DNA of 64,000 nt from Paracoccus sediminicola. Its GTDB lineage: Bacteria; Pseudomonadota; Alphaproteobacteria; Rhodobacterales; Rhodobacteraceae. A program made the translations under genes and the position numbers. The stretch spans positions 1,426,001 through 1,490,000 of the forward strand of contig NZ_CP115768.1 of assembly GCF_027912835.1 (NCBI RefSeq). The letters are read 5' to 3'. Position 1 is the stretch's first letter. Each line of letters starts with the position of its first letter. Below the pieces are notes generated by a model, which had not been told where the DNA came from, searched no databases, and saw nothing but the letters and a program-made list of their open reading frames with translations. Of this stretch, positions 27,012 to 34,804 are shown one piece after another.

Positions 27012-28445
27012 TCAGAGGATGAAGTCATCCTCGGTCAGCGACACCGCCCCGTTCAGCACGATGCTGAAATCAAAGGCGCCATCGCCATTGGTGTCACCCT
27101 GAACATAGGTCTTGTTCTGACCCCGGTCGATATAGACGCCGAGATCCTCGGCATCGCGCAACCAGTTTCCGCCGATAAAATCGAATGACTGATCACCGCT
27201 GCGATTGCTGTTCGCGTCCACGCCGCTGACGTCTATCTTGTCGGCACCGCGCTTGAAATCGGTGATCAGGTCCCAGCCCATATTCGCCTTGAACACGAAC
27301 AGATCGCTGCCGGCACCGCCGGTCAGCACGTCATCGCCCGAGCCGCCGTCGAGGATGTCGTCGCCGCCATTGCCGTCCAGACGATCACGACCGCCCTTGC
27401 CGATCAGCAGGCTGTCCTTATCCGTTCCGTCCAGCACGTCCCAGCCCGAACCGCCGGTCTGTTCGTCGATGCCGATCAGCGAGCCTCCGACGCTGCTGTT
27501 CGTGTCATCGGCATTGCCGAGCTCTTTGAACAGGTCATAGGCAGCCTTTGCGCGCCCATCCGCATATTTGAGCCCGAAGCCGCGATCGATGTCTGAATCC
27601 TGATATCCGAACCACATGATCGGCCCGGCCCAGTCGAGATCCTTTGCGATCTCCACCGCCTCGCGCAGGATACGTGCCTGCTCTGCCTCGGAGACGGTAA
27701 CATTCTGGCCCCAGGTCGGCGCGCCCAGCTCGGTCATCCAGACCTGCTTGTCGCCATCGCCATTGGCCAGCATCGCGTCGCGGATGCCGTCTTCCATGAT
27801 TTCCCAGCCGTTCCAGGCTTCGTCGTCGCTTGGGAAAAGCGGGAATGTATAGGGGTGATAGCCGACCGCATCGAAGGAATCGCCGCCGCCATTCGCATAG
27901 ATCTGCTCGAGATAATCGACCGCTCCGTAAAGCCCGTTGCCGGTCGAAGGCACCGCCGCCAGACCGCCGGTGATGACGGTATCGTCGCCGTCGACCGCCT
28001 TGATCGCGTCATAGCTGCGCTTGAGCATGTCGGTATAATTGGCGGGGGTGATGCCTTTCATATTGGGTTCGTTAAAGATTTCCCAATGGTTCACCATATC
28101 GCCATAGCGTTGCGCCGCAGCACCGGCAAAATCGGCAAAAGCCTGGCGGTCGCCGGCCGAGTTCAGCTTCTCGCTGACCCAGTCGGGGGTGTTGTTCAGC
28201 ACCGCGGCGATCTTGATCCCCGCCGCGTCAAGCGCATTGAACACCTTGTCGACGAGGCTCCAGTCAAAGCCGCCATTCTCTTTCGGCTGCACGAGGCTCC
28301 AGTGGATATCCAGCCGGACCCAGTCCACACCGAGTTCCTTGTAATCCGCGATTTCGGCATTCATTTCGGCGGTTGACTTGCCAAGAAGGTCGCCAAAAGG
28401 CGTGGCCATGCCGAGCTGGCCAGGGACAGTTCTGCTTATGGGCAT
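27012..28445 (-). CDS. GH39/PslG-like glycoside hydrolase with C-terminal RTX repeats
   Basis: Protein of 477 residues. A TIM-barrel hydrolase domain (about 10-310) has a likely acid/base Glu126 in WEIFNEPN and nucleophile Glu239 in WMTELGAP. RTX calcium-binding nonapeptides follow (about 349-384, as GKGGRDRLDGNGGDD and GGSGDDVLTGG). There is no Sec signal peptide. RTX repeats with a C-terminal tail are typical of type I secretion, so export to the medium is likely; no exporter is encoded here. The barrel resembles PslG, a polysaccharide-trimming endoglycosidase. The substrate is probably the polymer made by this locus, which is inference. Confidence 0.8.
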   Translation of the reverse strand: MPISRTVPGQLGMATPFGDLLGKSTAEMNAEIADYKELGVDWVRLDIHWSLVQPKENGGFDWSLVDKVFNALDAAGIKIAAVLNNTPDWVSEKLNSAGDRQAFADFAGAAAQRYGDMVNHWEIFNEPNMKGITPANYTDMLKRSYDAIKAVDGDDTVITGGLAAVPSTGNGLYGAVDYLEQIYANGGGDSFDAVGYHPYTFPLFPSDDEAWNGWEIMEDGIRDAMLANGDGDKQVWMTELGAPTWGQNVTVSEAEQARILREAVEIAKDLDWAGPIMWFGYQDSDIDRGFGLKYADGRAKAAYDLFKELGNADDTNSSVGGSLIGIDEQTGGSGWDVLDGTDKDSLLIGKGGRDRLDGNGGDDILDGGSGDDVLTGGAGSDLFVFKANMGWDLITDFKRGADKIDVSGVDANSNRSGDQSFDFIGGNWLRDAEDLGVYIDRGQNKTYVQGDTNGDGAFDFSIVLNGAVSLTEDDFIL

Positions 28446-28543
28446 TAATTCTGCTCTCGATCAGGTTAGGTTTTTTCTGCCGCCAGAGGCGGTTTTCACG
28501 ATAAGTTCAACTGGTAACCTTCGGATACACTCCGTTTGTTGGC

Positions 28544-29632
28544 CTATCGAACTTCGTTTGAGAACCCCTGATAAATGTCCCAAGCGGCTTTGCGCCGACC
28601 GTTTTCGTTTACTATTCCGAACCACTCTTCATTATTGTCCGGATCGCTGCCCAGATCGCGATAGCTGTACCAGAAAAGCGGTCCGATCCAGTCATGCGCG
28701 CGGGCGTGCCGGAAGCCCTCGCGCAGGATCTCGGCCTGCTCGGCTTCGGTCACGCCACCATTGCGATCCGAACTGGGTGCGCCGAACTCGGTGATCCAGA
28801 TCCGCTTTTCGGCATCGCCATTCGCCTCCATGATGTCGCGCAGCGCGATCGCCATCATGCCCCAGCCATTCCATCGCCAGTCAGGGTCGGGAAGGTCGGG
28901 ATAGCTATAGGGGTGATAACCCACCGCATCGAAAGAATCGCCAGCACCTGCTGCGTAGACCTCGCGCAGGAAGGCGGGGGCCGCATAGTGCTGGAGGTTG
29001 AAGGGCGGGCCGGTCCAGCGAACGGCCGACATGCCCCCGAGGATCACCGTGGCATCGGGATCGGCGGCATGGATGGCGTCGTAGGCCGCGATCAGAAGCG
29101 CCGCATAAGCCTGTGGGTCGGGATGGGGCGGCCAGGGACCGGAGAGGTTCGGCTCGTTCCAGATCTCCCAGACATGGATGCCGCGCGGGGCGTAGCGCTC
29201 GACCGCGGCGGTCATGAAGCGGGCGAACTCGGCGGGGTCACGCGGCGTTGAACCGCCCTCGGCGATATTCCGCGCCCATCTCGGCGTAGTTCCGACCACG
29301 GGCAGAAAATTCAGCCCGAACTCCTCGGCCAGATCGACGATGCGGTCGGTCTCCTCCCAGTCGAATCGATTCGGGCCGGCAGCCTGCACGTCGGCCCAAT
29401 AGATATCCGTGCGCAGCCAACGCACTCCGAGGCGAACGTAATCCTCGAATTCGGCGCGCAGCTCGGCGGCGCTTTGATCGCGCAGCGCGTTCAGCCCGAC
29501 CGCCATGCCCGGCGTTCCGGGGGCTGTCTCGGCAGGCGCGGACCGCATCTGGGCCGCAGCAGGTTGCGCCGCAAACAGACCGAGCGCGACCAGTGCCGGT
29601 ATGAAACGCCGCAGCGGGCCGGGCGATGGCAT
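28544..29632 (-). CDS. Secreted GH39/PslG-like glycoside hydrolase (Sec type)
   Basis: Protein of 362 residues with a Sec signal peptide (hydrophobic 11-22, likely cleavage after AAA at 25-27). The barrel domain is paralogous to that of the RTX enzyme downstream. Shared segments include WEI-[FW]-NEPN (here Glu160), GDSFDAVGYHPY and the nucleophile motif WITEFGAP (Glu282). It lacks the RTX tail and should stay in the periplasm or be exported through the outer membrane by another route. It lies between the ATP-grasp gene and the RTX hydrolase on the same strand. Confidence 0.8.
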   Translation of the reverse strand: MPSPGPLRRFIPALVALGLFAAQPAAAQMRSAPAETAPGTPGMAVGLNALRDQSAAELRAEFEDYVRLGVRWLRTDIYWADVQAAGPNRFDWEETDRIVDLAEEFGLNFLPVVGTTPRWARNIAEGGSTPRDPAEFARFMTAAVERYAPRGIHVWEIWNEPNLSGPWPPHPDPQAYAALLIAAYDAIHAADPDATVILGGMSAVRWTGPPFNLQHYAAPAFLREVYAAGAGDSFDAVGYHPYSYPDLPDPDWRWNGWGMMAIALRDIMEANGDAEKRIWITEFGAPSSDRNGGVTEAEQAEILREGFRHARAHDWIGPLFWYSYRDLGSDPDNNEEWFGIVNENGRRKAAWDIYQGFSNEVR

Positions 29633-29660
29633 GGCGGCTCCTTTCGCTGGACTGCCCCGC

Positions 29661-30710
29661 TCAGAGCAGCCGCAGATCCCGAAGACGGCGCATGACGCGG
29701 GTCTCGTCCTGAGACCGACCGATCATGTGCAAAGCGCGATGGAAGATGCCGCGCCGATTCATCCGCCCGGCGGGCTTCCGCGAGGCTCCCTTCACCGCGA
29801 CCCAACCGCGCTTTCCATCCCGCGTCGCGGCGTCGAGCCCGATCAGCGCCTCGAAGAAGCGCCGTATCATGATCAGCGCGCCCTGGCGTGAAATGGCGGG
29901 AACGTTCTCGGGCGGCTCGAGCCAGGGGTTGGTGTTGATCTCGAAAATCTGCGGTCGACCGTCGATAATCGCGTAATCGGCCCGGCCGTAATCTATGCCT
30001 GCTGCCTCGAAACCGCGGCGCAATACCTCGCGATCCTCGTCGCTGTTGAGAAAAGCGATCTCGCGGTCTGGCTGCGCGACATTGGCGGGATCGCTATGCT
30101 CGCCCTTGCAGACCCAATGCTGGCTGGTGTCGAGCGCAGAGGGGAACAGGCTGTCGCCTATGCGCATATAGGACCGCTTTTCATGAAGCCCGTCGGCGTT
30201 GCGGGCATCGACATATTCGGTGATCCCATAGCCCTGCGGCATGTCGAGCGCGGCAATCGCCTGTGACAGTTCGGCGGCATTCTGGATCAGTTGGGATTTC
30301 GGCCCGTCATGATCGCTTATTCCGCGCAGGAAGACGGGAAAACGCAGCTTTTCGGGCGGCGTGTCGATGGGGAGCAGGTCGAAATCATTGATCCCGGCCC
30401 GTTTCAGCGCCCCCATGATCTGCATCCGGCTGCCGATCCGGTCGGGGCGGTTCAGCACACGCAACCCCTGCGCCGCCGCTTCGAGATGTTGCAGCCGAGA
30501 GGTGATCCGCTCAACCTGCTCGTGCGCGAGCCGCTCGATATCGAGAAACAGATAGGTCGAGCGAGGCAGCCGCGGAAGCGACAGGAAATCGTCATATGAC
30601 AGGATGATGACCCGCCCGTGAAGGGCATGGTCGCGCGTTTCGAGAACATCGCGGATCGTGTATTGATGTTCTTCCGAGATGACAAAGGTAAGCAATTGAA
30701 GACTCTGCAC
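29661..30710 (-). CDS. ATP-grasp-fold protein of unknown substrate
   Basis: Protein of 349 residues with the layout of ATP-grasp ligases. A nucleotide-binding lead reads RVLNRPDRIGSRMQIMGALK, a phosphate-binding strand reads FPVFLRG, and the Mg/ATP motif is GRPQIFEINTNPW. The start is assigned to a GTG whose first base is the last base of the flippase stop codon (TAGTG). The open frame extends further back, but that would overlap the flippase deeply. No substrate can be named. In this locus a role in adding an amino acid or other carboxylate group to the polymer or its precursor is conceivable but unproven. Confidence 0.65.
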   Translation of the reverse strand: MQSLQLLTFVISEEHQYTIRDVLETRDHALHGRVIILSYDDFLSLPRLPRSTYLFLDIERLAHEQVERITSRLQHLEAAAQGLRVLNRPDRIGSRMQIMGALKRAGINDFDLLPIDTPPEKLRFPVFLRGISDHDGPKSQLIQNAAELSQAIAALDMPQGYGITEYVDARNADGLHEKRSYMRIGDSLFPSALDTSQHWVCKGEHSDPANVAQPDREIAFLNSDEDREVLRRGFEAAGIDYGRADYAIIDGRPQIFEINTNPWLEPPENVPAISRQGALIMIRRFFEALIGLDAATRDGKRGWVAVKGASRKPAGRMNRRGIFHRALHMIGRSQDETRVMRRLRDLRLL

Positions 30711-32155
30711 TAAGTTCTGCGGACGAGTTGAAGGAAATCGCGCATGCAACGGGGGCATACGACCAGCATGATCACCGGATAGGCCGCCATTCCGGTGAGA
30801 ACTATGGCGAGAAGACGGAACGATGAAACGTCGATATTTGTTCCCCGCAGCCACAACCAGTCGACGAGCGCCGCCATGATCCAGGCACCGATCCAGGCCC
30901 GGACCAGACGCTCCATCGGCTCGGTCAGACCGCGGCCGAGAAGATAGACCGCAAAACCTATGCCGATGAAGACGGTGGCCGCCTCATAGGCGACGAAGGC
31001 CACGCCCGGCGTGTTGGGCATGTTCAGCTGCGCGCCAAGAACGAAAAAGACAGCCATCGCCACGAGCGCGACGGTGCTGCTGATGAGCCCATATTCCGGG
31101 CGACCAAGGGCGGAATACCCGGAAAAGTAAAAACGGAAGGGCAGCGCGATACCGACGCCGAGGCAGAGCATCTGCGACAGCGGCACCGATTCATCCCAGC
31201 CCGGCCCGACCAGAAGCGGCAGCAGAACCGGCGCGCTGACGGCCAGCCCGACGAAGGCCGGAATGATGAAGAAGCCGGTGCCCGCCGCGATGTCTCCGGC
31301 CTTCGAGGTGAGCGCCCGCGCATCGGTCTGCAACCGCACCAGAACCGAGAAGGCCAGATTATGGCCGACGCTCATCAGCGCCATACGCAGCGGATCGACG
31401 ATGCGCAAAGCGATGTTCAGCTGCCCCAGAACCGCCTGCCCGAAATAGGCATTGGTCAGAAAGGCGAGCGCAGCAGGACCGGAATTCGTGACGCCGACAT
31501 CCGCCAGATGCAGCCACGAGAAGCGGAACAGCTCGCGGAACCGCTGGCCGTGCCAGCGCACCGGAAGCATGATCCGCTGACCGCGCAGCCTGAGCGCTCC
31601 GGCGGCGAGCACCGGAAAAAACACATTCGGCAGCAGCCGTTGCAGGATCAGAGAATACACCCCCCAACCGGCAAAGGCGGCGAGGATCGCCGCGCCGCAG
31701 GCCAGCGTCGTGCTGATCGCATTGCAGGCAGAAAGGTCCACGAAACGCCGATGCCGCCGCGCCACCGCGCGCGCCACTGCGCCCGGCCCCTGCGCGAACA
31801 GCAGCAGGCTCGAAACGATCAGCGCCATCGCGAATCCTTCGGCACTGGCGAGATGTTCGATCACCGGACCGAACACGCCCGATATCGCCACAGAGGCCAC
31901 CGTGAGAACCGCGGACACGAACAGCGCGGTCTCGAGATGCGAGGTATAAAGCTTGCGGCGCTGCGCCAGGGACTCTTCGAAAGGCAGGCCGATAAAGGCG
32001 GCCATGATGGTATTCACGCCCAGCACCATACTGGCCAGACCGAACTCTTCGGCGCTGAGAATCCGCGCGACCACCATCGTACTGCCCAGCTGAACCGCCA
32101 GCCGGGTGATCGTATCGGCGGCGGACGCGCCGATCCAAATCTTGAAACTCGCCAT
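30710..32155 (-). CDS. Polysaccharide flippase (Wzx-like, MOP superfamily)
   Basis: Membrane protein of 481 residues with about 12 to 14 hydrophobic segments. It opens MASFKIWIGASAADTITRLAVQLGSTMVVARIL, the pattern of oligosaccharide flippases, and has the family segment LGVNTIMAAFIGLPFEESL. It would move lipid-linked repeat units across the inner membrane for the Wzy-like polymerase. The start chosen has GAGG seven bases upstream; an upstream ATG would add 18 basic residues. It is the first gene of the operon flippase, ATP-grasp, hydrolase, hydrolase. Confidence 0.87.
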   Translation of the reverse strand: MASFKIWIGASAADTITRLAVQLGSTMVVARILSAEEFGLASMVLGVNTIMAAFIGLPFEESLAQRRKLYTSHLETALFVSAVLTVASVAISGVFGPVIEHLASAEGFAMALIVSSLLLFAQGPGAVARAVARRHRRFVDLSACNAISTTLACGAAILAAFAGWGVYSLILQRLLPNVFFPVLAAGALRLRGQRIMLPVRWHGQRFRELFRFSWLHLADVGVTNSGPAALAFLTNAYFGQAVLGQLNIALRIVDPLRMALMSVGHNLAFSVLVRLQTDARALTSKAGDIAAGTGFFIIPAFVGLAVSAPVLLPLLVGPGWDESVPLSQMLCLGVGIALPFRFYFSGYSALGRPEYGLISSTVALVAMAVFFVLGAQLNMPNTPGVAFVAYEAATVFIGIGFAVYLLGRGLTEPMERLVRAWIGAWIMAALVDWLWLRGTNIDVSSFRLLAIVLTGMAAYPVIMLVVCPRCMRDFLQLVRRT

Positions 32156-32306
32156 AGAACGACCTCGAAAAATCGAGCGCCTTGTGCGCCCATTCGCCGC
32201 AGGGCGCAAGCGGCAGTGGCAATGCAGCGCGACCGTTGCCGGAATGTTGAACAGCGCGCGATCACGCCATCTGCGGGCAAGGCATGTCGCGGAACTGGCT
32301 GGGAAA

Positions 32307-32381
<75 letters not shown>

Positions 32382-32515
32382 CTGATCGGCCTCGTTCGAC
32401 CGTGAGGCGCGATTTAGACGAGCCCCGGTCGCGGCGCAAGGGGGCGGGCGAAGTTTTTGCCCCTCTGCGGTGACGAAAAACATGCTTTCCCGCAAGGCAT
32501 TCCCGCGAGAGATAG

Positions 32516-32541
32516 AAAAACGCCCCGGACTTGCCGGGGCG
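32516..32541 (-). terminator. Intrinsic terminator of the SH3-domain gene
   Basis: On the minus strand CGCCCCGG-CAAGT-CCGGGGCG is followed by five T residues, 45 bases after the stop codon of the gene at 32586-33365. Confidence 0.88.
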
Positions 32542-32585
32542 CAGGTGACGCGGCGATGGTTCGGGCCGCGCGAACGGGCGGGTCT

Positions 32586-33365
32586 TCAGTTGCGGATCTC
32601 AGCGGGCTCGACGCCCCAGATCGCGGATTTCTGGACCCAGCCCTTGGCTCCGGCGCCGGAGATCCGGCACCATCCGATGTCGCATTCTCCGAGCCGCACA
32701 ATGGCCCCGCCTTCGGCCTTGGCGATGACCCCGGCGTTCAGATCGGGGCGCGAACGCAGCTCGACCATCTCCTGTTGTACGATGGCGGTGCGCACGCCGG
32801 ACAGAAGCTGATAATGGATCCAGCCCCCGGCCCCGTCGCGATCCTCGATCCGGCGCCAATGGCCGTATTCGCCAACCACCCGGAGCGGCATGCCCGAGTG
32901 ACGAAACACCCAGTCGATGCGGTGCGACAGGGATGGTCCGCGCCGCACATTCCCCTCCTCGCCCTTCAGCGAGACATAGCGCGGGATCGGCAGGCGGGTG
33001 ACCGGGCCGCGCTTGACTTCAGCGGGGGGCTGGGTCGCGTCGGTTTTCACGGCGGCCAGCCTCGTCGGCCGGGTCTCCGGACGGGTCGACTTTGGGACGG
33101 CGGCAGCAGGCGCGGGTGCTGTGGCGGGCGCTGTCGTCAGCGCGGCGGGCGCCGCGACGCTCGGCGCGTCCTCTTCGCCCTTGCTCAACGCGTGGGCTGG
33201 ATGCAGCACCGCCATCGTCAGCGCCACTGCGCCAGCGCCCAGCACCGCCTTTGCCGGCCAGCCGAGCGCGCGCCATCTGGCACCCGCATGAGCCCCAGAG
33301 CTTCCTAATCCTTGACGCTTCGCCGAACGAAATGCCCGGCGGAATGACGGAGAGATATACGCCAT
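32586..33365 (-). CDS. SH3-like domain protein, membrane anchored or exported
   Basis: Protein of 259 residues. A basic N-terminus is followed by one hydrophobic segment (about 38-58, AKAVLGAGAVALTMAVLHPA), then a Pro/Ala-rich linker (about 70-125). The C-terminal half carries two SH3-like units, seen as VRRGPSLSHRIDWVFRHSGMPLRVVGEYGHWRRI and ELRSRPDLNAGVIAKAEGG. This is the SH3_4 type found in alphaproteobacterial envelope proteins. It probably binds peptidoglycan or another envelope component. The gene stands alone with its own terminator. Confidence 0.75.
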   Translation of the reverse strand: MAYISPSFRRAFRSAKRQGLGSSGAHAGARWRALGWPAKAVLGAGAVALTMAVLHPAHALSKGEEDAPSVAAPAALTTAPATAPAPAAAVPKSTRPETRPTRLAAVKTDATQPPAEVKRGPVTRLPIPRYVSLKGEEGNVRRGPSLSHRIDWVFRHSGMPLRVVGEYGHWRRIEDRDGAGGWIHYQLLSGVRTAIVQQEMVELRSRPDLNAGVIAKAEGGAIVRLGECDIGWCRISGAGAKGWVQKSAIWGVEPAEIRN

Positions 33366-33535
33366 CGTTTACTAACCTGCCCTCTGCGCGACTTTTCGCC
33401 GCTTGATATGTTCCGCGACTTGCGCCGCGCTGCCTCTGATCTGCCATGTCTTTGCACGGCTTCCGGGGTCTTGTGCCTGCGCCCCGATCAGGTGCAGTTT
33501 GCCGCAAGGCGCCTTCGTTTGAAAGAGAGGAATTC

Positions 33536-34528
33536 ATGGCTGGCGGCAAATCCAGGCCACGTGTGGCCGTAACGCGACGCCTGCCGGCGCCGGTCGAGGC
33601 GCGGATGCGCGATCTGTTCGAGTTGCGGCTCAACGAGGATGACCGGCGGCTCGGCCGCAGCGAGCTGCTGGCGCTGATGCAGGAAAACGACGTGCTGGTG
33701 CCGACCCTCTCCGACCGGATCGACGCCGACTTGCTGGCCGGGGCCGGTGATCGGCTGAAGCTGATCGCCAATTACGGCGCGGGGATCGACCATATCGACG
33801 TGGCGGCGGCCCGGCAGCGCGATATCCAGGTCTCGAACACGCCGGGCGTGCTGACCGAAGACACGGCCGATATGACCATGGCGCTGATCATCGCTGTGAC
33901 GCGGCGTCTGCACGAAGGTTTCACGGTCATGCAGTCCGGCGAGTGGGAGGGATGGTCGCCCACCGCTTTTCTCGGCGGGCGGATCGGCGGGCGCAAGCTG
34001 GGGATCCTCGGAATGGGCCGGATCGGGCGCGCGGTCGCGCGGCGCGCCCACGCCTTCGGGATGGAGATCCATTACCACAATCGCAGCCGGCTGCGCCCCG
34101 AAACCGAGGCGGAGCTGCATGCGACATGGTGGGACAGCCTCGATCAGATGCTCGCCCGCACGGATGTGATCAGCGTCAACGTTGCGCATACGCCGGCAAC
34201 GTTTCATCTGCTCTCGGCGCGGCGGCTGCGCTTGTTGAAACCCTCGGCCGTGGTCATCAACACCTCGCGCGGCGAGGTGATCGACGAAAACGCCCTGACC
34301 CGGATGCTGCGCGCCGGTGAGATCGCGGGGGCCGGGCTGGATGTGTATGAGCATGGGCATGAGGCCAATCCAAGGCTTCGCAATCTGCCCAATGTCGTGC
34401 TGCTGCCCCATATGGGGAGCGCGACGGAGGAAGGCCGCATCGAGATGGGCGAGAAGGTAATCCTCAACATCCAGACCTACGCGAATGGTCACCGCCCGCC
34501 GGATCTGGTTGTGCCGGGAACGCTTTGA
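33536..34528 (+). CDS. D-2-hydroxyacid dehydrogenase (glyoxylate/hydroxypyruvate reductase type)
   Basis: NAD(P)-dependent dehydrogenase of 330 residues. The substrate-domain motif NYGAGIDHIDVAAA is followed by the Rossmann motif LGILGMGRIGRAVA. Catalytic residues sit in INTSRGEVIDE (Arg), the following AGLDVYEHG (Glu region) and LLPHMGSAT (His). This set fits D-glycerate dehydrogenase/glyoxylate reductase relatives. The ATG chosen has GAGAGG six bases upstream; the longer frame adds an unlikely basic leader. It is transcribed divergently from the SH3 gene. Confidence 0.87.
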   Translation: MAGGKSRPRVAVTRRLPAPVEARMRDLFELRLNEDDRRLGRSELLALMQENDVLVPTLSDRIDADLLAGAGDRLKLIANYGAGIDHIDVAAARQRDIQVSNTPGVLTEDTADMTMALIIAVTRRLHEGFTVMQSGEWEGWSPTAFLGGRIGGRKLGILGMGRIGRAVARRAHAFGMEIHYHNRSRLRPETEAELHATWWDSLDQMLARTDVISVNVAHTPATFHLLSARRLRLLKPSAVVINTSRGEVIDENALTRMLRAGEIAGAGLDVYEHGHEANPRLRNLPNVVLLPHMGSATEEGRIEMGEKVILNIQTYANGHRPPDLVVPGTL

Positions 34529-34751
34529 GGACAAGCACGCGGCCCTTGCTGCTCGACAGCGCAGCTCACACGAGTCCCCCTTATCGATCCCGCGATGTTC
34601 CTCCCTTCGGCTCCGTAAATCCTCCTTAAGAAGGGCGCGGTAGGGGAAGTTACGCACCGCGCGATGACGGTCAGGCTCCCCATCCGCGTTAAGGCCGAGC
34701 CTGCCCGTTTTATTTCTCATATCGGGAACGCCGCGCCGGGCTGAACAGGAA

Positions 34752-34778
34752 GGGGCCGCATCACCCGGATGCGGCCCC
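34752..34778 (-). terminator. Hairpin downstream of the carboxypeptidase gene
   Basis: A perfect ten-base-pair stem (34752-34761 with 34769-34778) with a seven-base loop lies 27 bases past the stop codon of the minus-strand gene. The T run after it is weak (CCTTCC), so termination efficiency is uncertain. The rest of the gap between 34529 and 34804 holds nothing recognised. Confidence 0.6.
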
Positions 34779-34804
34779 GAAGGATCGGATCAGCCTTGCG
34801 CGGA

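Noticed and set aside
28477..28497. CCGCC-AGA-GGCGG hairpin followed by TTTT on the plus strand as a terminator
   Set aside because: No plus-strand transcript is expected to reach this point, and on the minus strand the hairpin is followed by A residues.
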